From contig JAPMAC010000221.1 of NCBI GenBank assembly GCA_028671895.1, positions 4,898,001 through 4,962,000 of the forward strand: a stretch of 64,000 nt of DNA, in the 5' to 3' direction. Below are positions 44,457-53,672 of the stretch, piece after piece. The number at the start of each line of letters is the position of its first letter. Position 1 is the stretch's first letter. The notes below the pieces were generated by a model. The model was given only the letters and a program-made list of their open reading frames with translations, was not told the DNA's origin and did not search any database. The translations under genes and the position numbers were made by a program. The stretch is from Oenanthe sinensis (lineage: Eukaryota; Streptophyta; Magnoliopsida; Apiales; Apiaceae).

Positions 44457-46288
44457 TCTGGTACCTGCTAAGAAAATCAGCTAAAACATTTTTAGTTCCA
44501 GATATGTTTTTAACTATAAAATCATAACAATAGAAGAAAGATTGCCATTTTCTTCTTTTATTTAATTCTGGTAATAAATCTATTTTATTAGTAATGAAAG
44601 CTTTTACTTGAGTATTATCCGTTCTTACTATAAATTTTACTGGTAATAAATGGTAATGAAATTTTTTAATCCCAAATTTTACTGCTAATAATTCTTTTTC
44701 ATTTATATGATAATTTTTTCATTTGGTTTCCATGTTCCTCCGCCATATCCACATATTAAAGGGTTTTCTTTATCAACATCATTATATTCATATGCTATGA
44801 GGACTGCTCCCCATCCAATATCACTAGCATCAGTGAATAATTCTAATTGGTCTGTTTCTATAGGGATTTTATGTTTTGGTAAATTCACTACTTTTTCTTT
44901 GAGTAACTTAACCGTTTTATCATGTTCCTCTTTCCATTCAAAGGGTTTATTTTTTGTTAATTCTTGTAAGGGTTTTCTTAATTGTGGTAAATCTTTTATA
45001 TGATCTGCTGCATAGTTAATTATCCCTAAGAATTGTTGTACTTCTTTTTTATTTTCTAATTTATCTTTAAAATTTTGTATTTTTGATACAATATGGTTTT
45101 GTAATTGTAACTCATCTTTGTCTATAATATATCCTAAATATTCTATTTTATTTTTGAATATTTCAGATTTCTTTTCAGAAAGTAATATTCCATGTTGTTT
45201 TACTAATTTTATAAATTGTTTTAAATGGTTTATATGTTGTTCTAGATTTTCGCTATATATTAATATGTCATCTACATATACTATACAAAAAAAATTTAAT
45301 TGTCTGAATACTTGATCCATTCTTCTTTGAAATATTTGGGGTGCATTTTTAAATCCAAAAGGTAGTACTATCCATTCATAATGTCCTTGAGGGGCACTAA
45401 ATGTTGTTAATGGTATGGACTCTTTTGTTAATTTTATTTGCCAAAATCCACTTTTACAGTCAAACTTACTAAACCATGTTTATAAGGTTCCTTTTATATG
45501 GTAGAAAATATCTATCAAATATTGTCTTTTTATTTAGCTCTCTATAATCTATTACCATTCTAGCTTTTCCTCTTTTTTGTTCACTATATTTTCTTACTAG
45601 AAAGGCTGGACTACTATGTGGGCTTTTACTTTCTTTTATTATTTTTAAGTCTAATAACTCTTTTATTTGGTTTTCAAATTCTTTTTGATCTGTAGGACTG
45701 TATTGAATAGGTTTAGACCTTACTATATCATTAGAGTTTATTAATTTTATTTCAGCATATATATTTTCTTTATCCCATAATTGTACAGGATTTTCTCCAA
45801 AGTTTGGTTTTAATAAATCAATATATTTTTTAGTTAACCTTTGTAAATTATCATTCTTATTTACTAATATTTTGTTTACCCTAGTTATATTTATAGGTAA
45901 TATCCTTTTTAGTATTATCCATTTGTTACAAGGTGTTTGTAGACTCAAAGTGTCGTAGGTAACTACTTGAGTCTTAAAATGATCTAAAAAGTTATTTCCT
46001 AATAGTATTGGTTGTTTCATCTTATTCTCTTGGTATATTACTGGTATTTTAAATACTGTCTTATTTAGTATTATTTTCATATTTTCTGCTATGGTATTTA
46101 ATTCTTTTCTTTGTTCATTAAATCCAGCCACTCTGGTTTTGTAAATATTAGAGGTCTTCCATCTATGTTGTATTAGTACTCCTTTTTTAGCTAAGCACAA
46201 ATCTGCTCCGCTATCTATAAATATTTTTTTGTTTTATTAATCTTTCAGGTTTATATTCTACATATGCTTCTATGTAAATAGCTACCAT
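44443..46288 (-). pseudogene. viral PR-RT-RNase H polyprotein, several frame breaks
   Basis: The ATG at 46288 overlaps the coat ORF stop (TAATG). The aspartic protease motif DSGAD is at 46201-46215 and LLGNNFLDHF follows. The reverse transcriptase begins with KSPHSSPAFLVRK and ARMVIDYRELN. It contains FDCKSGFWQIKL and the polymerase box YVDD (45267-45278). RNase H starts at ELFTDASDIGWGA and continues NEKELLAVKFGIKKF and VRTDN. The frame is interrupted in the A-run at 46224-46230, again near 45470-45480 in RT, and near 44703-44716 in RNase H. All key catalytic residues are still visible despite the breaks. The ORF ends at 44443. Confidence 0.9.
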
Positions 46289-48246
46289 TATTCTAGATCT
46301 TCTTCACTCTCCGATTCTTCTATTATCTCAGACTCTGATTCTCTATTATTCTTATATAATCTTTCATTTTCTGATTCGCTTTCGTCATCTGTTTGGCTTA
46401 TATAAAATTCTTCATATTCATGCCATTTATTATTATCTTCTTTTATTTGTTCTAGGTTCATTATAAATTTTGATGTATTAACGTATTTTACTCTTTTTTC
46501 TTTTAGTTTAGGGCATTTATTAGCATAATGTCCCTTTTTCTTTACAATTCAAGCATGTACATTCACTTAATTTCCTATTATCATAGGGTTTTCTTCTAAA
46601 TTTTCTTTTATTTTTGAATTTTCTTCTAGTATCAAAATTATTTTTAAATCTTTTAAATTTTTTCCTTTTGAATTTATTATAATATGGATTATAATTATTA
46701 TTGAAGTTTTTCTGTTTATCAAACATATTATATCTTTTCTTATATTTTTTATAGGGTTTCTTTGTTTTCTTATCCTCACATCCGAATACTAGTCTTCTTT
46801 CTGTGAAACCGCATATTTCTCTTAATCCTAGTTTTTTATCTTTCTTAACCTTTTGTTGTACTCTATATTCTTCACATTTTCTCATAAGATATCTTCTTAA
46901 GACTCTTATCCTTTCTCCTAATGTGTTTTCTCTTGGTTCTAATTTATTATATTCTTTAGTAATCTCAGTATTATATGGATCTGGTAAATAATCATAATAT
47001 AACTGTTGATATAATAGACTTTCATCTGGTTGAAATCTAGCTTCATAGAAGAATTTTGTAAAGCTTATGGTATATTCTGGTAATTTATTTATTTTACAGC
47101 ATTTCATATTATTTAAATTCATTATTATTTCTATTTTCCTTTCTATTAGTACTTGATCTCTGGCTACTATCCAAGGTTCTCTTAGAAATTCTCTTTTTAA
47201 TATCATATCAAATATCTGTAACATGGATTTCCAGTCTCCTGTATTACTCATTACTTCTGTTGTTAGTTGATATGCTATGGATTCTATCCAGAATGCTACT
47301 TTTCCTACTAATGTTTTGGATATTAAATCATAAGTATAATCTAAATTATTATTATGTGGAGAACTCATTAAGGCTATATAAGTTCCAAGATTCCAATCAG
47401 TTATTCTTCTATTAATTTCTTGTTCTTCATATACATTGTCTAAATCTAATAAGTATTCATTAGTATTAACTCCCTGTGACATTGATCCTATAAATTCTTT
47501 GAATTCTGCTTGTTGTCCTATTGGGATATGCTTAGGTATCTTATTGTTATTATGTCTTATCATTTTATCCAAATTTAGGTCTATTATTCTTTCTTCTGGA
47601 TAATCATTTATCTCTTCATTTATTAGGGTTTCTGTTTCCATTTCTGTTCCTATATTTTCTTCACTTTCTGATTCTTCTTTTATAATTGCATTTATGTTCT
47701 TTAAAGCTTGAATTATTTGATCATTTTCTTTTTTAATTTCCAGGTCTTCCTCAACCTCTGATTCTTCTATAAAGTTTATCCTTTCTTGATTAGATATAGA
47801 ATTTTTACTACTGTTAATACTTTTGCTAGAACTTCCTGATTCATTACTCTTTGTTACTTCTTCTTTATATCTTAGTCTCCTTACTTCTTCCTCCAGTATG
47901 TCTAGTTTTGTCTTAGTTTCTTGTAATTCTCCTTTAATTATTTTAATTTCTCTTTTTACTTCTTTTAATTCCTTTTTTGTACTTTTATATTTTTCTTTAT
48001 ATTTTTTATACTTTTCATACCATTCTCCATTGATATTTTCTTTTAGTTTATAATTGGTTTCTTTAAGTTCTATTATCTCTTGTTTTTGGTTTTCTAATTT
48101 TAATTGTAAGTATTCTAATCTTTTTGTACTACCTGTATCTTCTCTGGGTGGTTTTTTATAGGTTCATATTTATATCTGTCCTTTTCTATTATTTCGTTTC
48201 CATGTTTTTTAAGAAATGTTATTACATTGTGTTCTTTTTTATCCAT
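46288..48246 (-). pseudogene. viral coat protein, two frame breaks
   Basis: The ATG at 48246 overlaps the preceding stop (TAATG). The N-terminal third is a Lys/Glu-rich coiled coil and acidic region. The central part (LVGKVAFWIESIAYQLTTEV and LIERKIEIIMNLNNMKC) is the likely capsid core. A strongly basic Lys/Arg/Asn region follows, and then a zinc knuckle beginning CTCLNCKEKG. After the knuckle a Glu/Ser-rich acidic tail runs to 46288. The frame is interrupted in an A-run at 48152-48157 and inside the knuckle near 46531. The basic region plus CCHC knuckle followed by an acidic tail is the usual caulimovirid coat layout. Confidence 0.85.
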
Positions 48247-48647
48247 TAAAATTTTCCTTTTTTATGTAATGTTGATAATCCTTCCAGTACTTTTCCTACT
48301 GATTCTGGTATATTAGGTTTCATCTTACTAATATCTATCATAATAGGTTCTTTAGTTCTTTTCCATGCATTTATAGGTACTAATTCTGGTTGTAAAGTAT
48401 CTTCTTCTTTTATTAATTGTTTATATTTTTCCTTTTCTGCTTCTAATTCAGTTAATTTTTCTAATAATATTTTGAATGTTGGTATTTCAGACCTATTCCA
48501 TAGATTTGTTAGTTCTTCTCTTATTATTTGTCTTAGTTGGATATGTTCTTCTTGTATTTCATTTATTTTTATTATTAAAGTATTTATTTTTTCTTTTATT
48601 ATTAATTCTTCCCATAGGGCTTGTATTTTTTCGTTATTACTAGTCAT
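48246..48647 (-). CDS. viral small ORF before coat, virion-associated-like
   Basis: A 133-codon intact frame begins MTSNNEKIQALWEELIIKEK. The first 85 residues are coiled coil by pattern; the rest is Pro/Lys-richer (IDISKMKPNIPESVGKVLEG). Its start overlaps the previous ORF by 8 nt (ATGACTAG) and its stop overlaps the coat ATG. Size, coiled coil and position match the virion-associated protein of caulimoviruses; this is inferred from position. Confidence 0.55.
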   Translation of the reverse strand: MTSNNEKIQALWEELIIKEKINTLIIKINEIQEEHIQLRQIIREELTNLWNRSEIPTFKILLEKLTELEAEKEKYKQLIKEEDTLQPELVPINAWKRTKEPIMIDISKMKPNIPESVGKVLEGLSTLHKKGKF

Positions 48648-48867
48648 TTTTAGATATTCTTTTCATCCATCCATTTCCCACGTCTTTCCATATTTTCTCA
48701 GTTTTGTTATTCTTTATTTTCTCTAATTGTTTTATATCTTTTTCTAATTTTATTTCCTTTGTACAATATTCTAAGTATTTTATCTGTGAATATATACCTT
48801 CTTGTAAAGAATCTTTTATCTTTTGTAATTTTTGTTTCTTCTTTTCTAGTTTTTCTTGAATATTCAT
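48640..48867 (-). CDS. viral small ORF after movement protein
   Basis: A 75-codon intact frame begins MNIQEKLEKKKQKLQKIKDS. It is Lys-rich with coiled-coil tendency and overlaps the movement protein stop as ATGA. It stands where caulimoviruses have the aphid-transmission gene, but it is too short and featureless to assign. Confidence 0.5.
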   Translation of the reverse strand: MNIQEKLEKKKQKLQKIKDSLQEGIYSQIKYLEYCTKEIKLEKDIKQLEKIKNNKTEKIWKDVGNGWMKRISKND

Positions 48868-50210
48868 ATTTTTTCTATAAATCTGACCTTACATTGGTCT
48901 GTTATTTTAATTCCTTTATTATTAATTTTGTAATTTATCGTTGTTAGAAAATCACTTCCTAGTAATAATTCATTAGAACTATCATATTCTATTACTCCTA
49001 TATTTGTACAATATTCTAAGTCTTGTATTTTGAATCTTAGATTAATACTTTTAGTAATTATTATTTCCCTTTCATTTTCAGGATAGTTATAAGTTTGTGG
49101 TTCTATCTTATCACAGTTATTTTCATTGATTTTACTTATGTATATAAAACTCTTAATAGCTCCAGTATTTATTTCTGTAATACATTCTCTTGCTATCATC
49201 CCATCAAATATTATTACTTTTATTTGTAATCTATCTGTTTTTATATCTATTAAATTTATTTCTCTAGGATAATCATACTGCCTTGGTATGGTTATTGGTT
49301 TTGGTAGATTATACTGTCTTGGTATATTTATTGTATTTGGTAAACTATATTGTCTTATCATAGTAGGTTCTTTTTTGAAACTTAATCTTGATCCTTCTAT
49401 TCTGGGTACTATTTTATTAGGGGTTGCTAATGTTCTATTGTTAAAATCCATATATATCTCTTTTGGTATTGTTATTTTTGAACTTTCCTTATGTTCTATT
49501 TGTTCTAAGATGTCCTGATATATTTTTGGTACTAAAATACTTGATTCGTGTTGTTTAGTTACATAATGATTTCCTATTAGTGCATATATCATTTTTGTTT
49601 CAATACTAATAACCTTACTTCCAAGTGGCATTTGTATTCCATCTAATTTATAATATAGGGTTAAAGCTAATTCTTTATGTTCATCTTTTAGTGATATACT
49701 AAAATCTGGTTGTATTGTAAACTTTAGTTTCTGATAGATTAAATTTCCTTTTATTACTGATATTAATGCATCTTGTATGTTTCCTAATATTCTGTCATCC
49801 AATATATATATTTGTATTGGCGTATCTATATTTCTTTGGAAATATGCTTTTATTGTAAATTCTACTCCTCCAAAGTATATATTTCTATATTTCTTTGCTT
49901 CTTTGGTAGATAATTTTCATAATTCTCTTTTTATTATTTCATCGGTTATAAGGCTTATTTTTGCTCTTCCATTTATACTAGTAGTATCTATTATATTTTC
50001 ATGTTTTTGCGCTATATATCTTATTTCTTTATTTCTTTCGAACCAGTTAGTTTTAAATATCTTTTTAACTGTTAACTCTTCTTTTTCACCTTGTATTTTT
50101 TGATAAGTTTCCGGTTTGAAGCTTAAACTTTGAGAAGTTCCTTCTTCATATGTTTCCATTTGATAATATATTTCCTTATTTTCTTCTGCTAATTCTTTTC
50201 CTTTATCCAT
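48864..50210 (-). pseudogene. viral movement protein (30K superfamily), in-frame stop
   Basis: The ATG at 50210 overlaps the end of a preceding small ORF. The 30K core is seen from FGGVEFTIKAYFQRN (about 49870) through LDDRILGNIQDALISVIKGN and MPLGSKVISIETKMIYALIG. TGA interrupts the frame at 49917-49919, ahead of the core. The C-terminal third is unusual: CITEINTGAIKSFIYIS followed by ELLLGSDFLTTINYKI has the spacing of a retropepsin fold with Asn instead of the catalytic Asp. Movement proteins of this family form tubules or bind plasmodesmata. The total length of about 448 codons is long for the family. Confidence 0.82.
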
Positions 50211-50416
50211 ATGTATAAATCTCTGCATCTTTCTTAGCTTTATTTTTTAGTTTTTCTATATATGCATTTAACATATTTTCTACTTGTAGTGGTTCATTTA
50301 TTACCATTTTCTTGTATTCTTCATATTGCATTATCTTTTCAAACCTTTTTATTATTTTTACTTTTTACTTCTGTTTTTCTTTTAAAATAAGATGTTGTAT
50401 CTCTTTGATTATTCAT
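50203..50416 (-). pseudogene. viral small upstream ORF, frame break
   Basis: It starts at ATG 50416, one nucleotide after the previous stop, and reads MNNQRDTTSYFKRKTEV. The frame changes in the A-run near 50345-50350. The continuation (MQYEEYKKMVINEPLQVENM) ends at 50203, overlapping the movement protein start. Function unknown. Confidence 0.4.
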
Positions 50417-50417
50417 T

Positions 50418-50675
50418 TTATCCGGTTAAGTTGCATTCAGCTAATAGATCTTTTTTATACCAGGTTAAGTTGTTATTGAAACTTCTATGTAATTCTATTA
50501 ATTGTTCTAGTCTCCTAATATTTGCTCTTTTTTCTTCATCATATCTCTTATCATTTATTCTTTCTTGATATCTTTCTATTGTTTTATCAATTTTGTGTGA
50601 AGAAATGCTATAATATTTTAATATCTTAAATCTTTTTCTCAGTGAATTTGGGTTTGTAGCAAATGGACTCGTCAT
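50418..50675 (-). CDS. viral small ORF 2, unknown
   Basis: An intact 85-codon frame begins MTSPFATNPNSLRKRFKILK and is rich in Arg, Lys and Glu. It starts within the stop of the previous ORF (ATGA overlap at 50672-50675). Linked ORFs of this kind are usually translated by leaky scanning or reinitiation. No family was recognised. Confidence 0.5.
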   Translation of the reverse strand: MTSPFATNPNSLRKRFKILKYYSISSHKIDKTIERYQERINDKRYDEEKRANIRRLEQLIELHRSFNNNLTWYKKDLLAECNLTG

Positions 50676-51037
50676 TTCTTTTGATTTAATTTCAATATGT
50701 TAATTAATTTATTTTGGTCTTCTATTACTTTATATTGTTCTTGTAATACCTCTTTTAATTCTTTTACTTTTATCTCGCATCCTAATTCTCTCATAAACTT
50801 TTCTCTTTGTAGTTTTAATTGTTCTTCCACTATTAATATGTATTCTTCATCTCTTTTAGCTAGCAATTCTTTAAGTAGTCTTATTGTTATGTCTTTATCT
50901 TTTATTAGCTCCATGCTTATTCTACAACTTTCAATATGATGATTAATTTCTTTATTGTATGTAAGAGTTTTATCTGCTATACTCTTTATTCTTTGTAAAT
51001 CGTTACCTATTGAATATTCTGACATGTCTCTATTCAT
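50672..51037 (-). CDS. viral small ORF 1, coiled coil
   Basis: An intact 121-codon frame begins MNRDMSEYSIGNDLQRIKSI and ends NKLINILKLNQKK. Residues 60-118 show clear heptad spacing of Leu/Val. The start overlaps the end of the preceding short ORF by 8 nt (ATGAATAG). No family was recognised. Confidence 0.5.
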   Translation of the reverse strand: MNRDMSEYSIGNDLQRIKSIADKTLTYNKEINHHIESCRISMELIKDKDITIRLLKELLAKRDEEYILIVEEQLKLQREKFMRELGCEIKVKELKEVLQEQYKVIEDQNKLINILKLNQKK

Positions 51038-51203
51038 TATCTTCTAAGAATAAAACTGGTTCTAGAATCTTTTCAGCTATCTTTTTTGGTACTTCTCCTG
51101 ATCTTATATCGAATCTAAGTATTAGGCTTGTTATTATTCTATTTCTTTTTCCTCTATTTTTTTATATGTCTTTCATAAATATAGTCCTTTTTAATCTTGT
51201 CAT
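51030..51203 (-). pseudogene. first viral ORF, in-frame stop
   Basis: It starts at ATG 51203 with MTRLKRTIFMKDI, has TAA at 51162-51164, and continues in the same frame (SLILRFDIRSGEVPKKIAEK) to TAG at 51030-51032. It is about 57 codons long and highly basic at the start. It lies immediately downstream of the primer binding site in viral orientation. Confidence 0.45.
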
Positions 51204-51218
51204 ACTATTTATGCCGGA

Positions 51219-52060
51219 GATGTTAATAGACCTACCCCCTCGAATTGGTATCAGAGTTGGAAATAGGAAAACTCCGGCATAAATAGTATGACAAGATTAA
51301 AAAGGACTATATTTATGAAAGACATATCAGAAAATAGAGGAAAAAGAAATAGAATAACAAGATTAAAAAGGACTATATTTATTTAAGGCCCAATGTAGTC
51401 TAACTACAGAAAGGTCCATGATACTATAAAGATCCATAATAAAAATGTGATGCTAACAAAAAAAAAGTCAAGAAAAAGATACCAGACAAAAGCAAGTGGA
51501 AGACTGATAATGAAACACAGACAAAGACAGAAGATACCAGACAAAAGCAAGTGGAAGAATAACAACAAATCAAGACAAAGACAGAAGATACCAGACAAAA
51601 CAAGTGGAAGACCGACAATAGCAAGTGGAAGCAGAGATAAGATTCCTTGCAATAATACCAAAGTGATGTAAGCCATGATGTAATTCGGAACAATAATGTA
51701 ATAGCTGATAGGTTGAGTTTTCCTATAAAAAGGAACTCGTTTTGTAAGAAAAGATCATCGAAAAAACATCAGCAATAAAATCTTAAACTTTCTATACATC
51801 CATGTCTAGCTAAACACCCCTTAGTCTATAATTTCTCTCAAGAAAATATCAAGAGAATAGAAGTAATCACTCTACTAAGATCATAATTAGTATCTGATAG
51901 TTCAAGAATATTACTGGGTATAGTGTTTTGAAGGACATTCTGAGGCAGACTAGAAGCCAGGCTAGATTCCAGGAAGGAACAAAGAGCCAGGGATTGGATA
52001 GCTACGGTGATTCAGAATACAACTACTCGGTAATATAACTGAACTAGTATTTACTATTTA
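51219..52060 (+). mobile_element. endogenous caulimovirid, partial inverted copy B
   Basis: In plus orientation it holds the primer binding site (TGGTATCAGAG, 51246-51256, matching initiator tRNA-Met) and the first 30 or so codons of the first viral ORF. It then jumps at about 51390 to the end of the terminal ORF, followed by the whole promoter region and leader to 52060. There a retrotransposon LTR interrupts it. It is head-to-head with copy A: CATACTATTTATGCCGG at 51201-51217 is inverted at 51275-51291. Confidence 0.88.
51664..51780 (+). promoter_or_regulatory. caulimovirid promoter, copy B
   Basis: TGATG-TAAGCCA-TGATG (51664-51680), TATAAAA (51724-51730) and AATAAA (51775-51780) occur in this order. 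The first element has the spacing of the as-1 activator (two TGACG boxes 7 nt apart), with both CpG changed to TpG. Confidence 0.7.
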
Positions 52061-53655
52061 TGTTAGGTCCAAATGTGTTGTAGAGGGGGGGTGAATACAA
52101 CTTTTTCAGATTTAAGGAATATGAGAAGCAATGAGAAGCAATAAATATTATGTAATAAATCAACACAGAATTTCAAGAATATATCGTTATATTCATTGAA
52201 GGATTTGCTACAACATTCATTACAATAGTACAACAGAAGTAAAGAGAGAGGAGTAAATGATACTAAGCTCTGTGAATATACTCCCTCTCTATTACAAGTG
52301 TTTTTCTCAATATTGCTTTACATTGCGTTCTATGCTCTCTATTGAAATGTTACACAAGTACTTCTATTTATACTACTTTGTAATCTATGACTTGTAGACT
52401 TGATCTTGTCCTTTTTGTGTACGTGGCCCAATCAAGACTCGTTAACAAAAAGTACTTTCCCAACCACTCTGGATCAACCGTTCACAATAAGCCACTTGTC
52501 CCTTGAACATTAAATGCTACATATCGACCTGCATCTCGATCTCGGCCTGGACCAATCTCGATCTCGATCTGTGTAAATCTCGATCTCGATCTGTGAGAAT
52601 CTCGATCTCGATCTGTGAGAATCTCGATCTCGATCTGTGAGAATCTCGATCTCGATCTGTGAGAATCTCGATCTCGATCTGTGAGGATCTCGATCTCGAT
52701 CTCGATCTCGATCTGCCGTGGACAGAGATTTGCCTTGCCATGTTTTATCTTTAATGATCAATCTCGATCCGCATCTCGATCTGCCGTGGATCGACATTTG
52801 CCTTGCAATGTTTTACCTTTAATAATCAATCTCGATCCGCATCTCGATCCGCATCTCGATCTGCTGTGGATCGACATTTGCCTTGGCAAATATGCACTCA
52901 TCGAATGTTGACTTTCTTTAGTGACTAATTGTGGATTAACCTTTATGAGCAAGTTTCCTTAGCTTCTTCAATATTCTTCAACAAGCTCTTGAACAAGGAT
53001 CTCTACTATTGACATAAACTTGCTATCAATGTCCTGACACTTGATGCAACGGTCTGGTTCATAAGTGACTAGTCTTGATAGGGTTCTTGCTTCTGAATAG
53101 ATTACCATGTTCAATTGGTAATGTGGCTTCCCAATAAGTGGTTCGAACATTAACTGTTAATAAACAATGTAACTTCACTAGAATCTTTTCTGGTACTTCG
53201 ACAACGTCTTCATTACTACTACAATCTTGAATACTTCATTCTCTGTTCTTCACTGATTGTCAGTGAGTATAACTTCAAGACTGTAGTTGTTTTCTTTAAC
53301 CTTTGTCTTTACCATGTCTTCAATTCTTCTAGATTCCTATGCTTCAAACACTGTCTATCTTCAATCAATGCTGTTACACTGAAATATTTTAGTGGCACTG
53401 CTATACTGAATCTTCAACACTTCTGAAACCCTGAAAGTCTTTAAACATTATTCTTCACTGAGGCATGAACATATAAATGAACTTCTTTCAGTGACCTGTA
53501 GTAGACTTCAAAACTTCTTCTAATGTCTTGATTCACTGTATTTGCCTTGTCTTCATGTCTTGCTGATTTTTGTGTAATCGTAGTATTATTTACTTGTCCT
53601 GTTCTAGTGTTGAGTTATCACGATTACTATTTATACAGCTTCGTCATTTCCAACA
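52061..53655 (-). repeat. 3' LTR
   Basis: 1595 bp, TGTTAG...CCAACA on the plus strand. It contains a TATAAATAG box on the minus strand at 52364-52372 and a tandem array at 52549-52712. It is close to identical with the right LTR where both are visible, apart from single substitutions and one repeat unit. Confidence 0.92.
52549..52712. repeat. ATCTCGATCTCGATCTGTGA minisatellite in the LTR
   Basis: 22-bp units lie head to tail. The right LTR (about 63410-63545) has one unit fewer. Related GATCTCGATC sequence also appears at 62338-62393 just inside the element. Arg/Ser-dipeptide ORFs here are translation artefacts. Confidence 0.95.
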
Positions 53656-53672
53656 ATCTCCCCCTATTTGAT
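53656..53672 (-). promoter_or_regulatory. polypurine tract
   Basis: The minus strand reads AAATAGGGGGAGATTGT directly before the 3' LTR, the expected primer for plus-strand synthesis. Similar CTCCCCCT stretches recur at about 54003, 54204 and 54428. Confidence 0.8.

Larger units (their letters stand above)
42535..51218 (-). mobile_element. endogenous caulimovirid, nearly genome-length copy A
   Basis: A minus-strand block with coherent gene order: small ORFs, movement protein, small ORFs, coat protein, PR-RT-RNase H, terminal ORF, then a promoter-bearing intergenic region. The separate movement, coat and pol ORFs and the terminal ORF recall caulimovirus/soymovirus organisation and not the single polyprotein of badnaviruses. 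The left end lies inside the primer-binding sequence (CGAATTGGTAT, at 42535). The right end meets an inverted partial copy at 51218/51219. Frames are interrupted at several places listed under the individual ORFs, so this is a fossil. Genus assignment needs an RT phylogeny. Confidence 0.93.

Noticed and set aside
42535..51218. Badnavirus assignment of the endogenous pararetrovirus
   Set aside because: Movement, coat and pol are separate ORFs with an additional ORF after RNase H, unlike the badnavirus polyprotein.
52510..52797. Arg/Ser/Asp-rich ORFs in both LTRs resembling RS-domain proteins
   Set aside because: They are translations of the GATCTC minisatellite, and the LTR position argues against a coding role.
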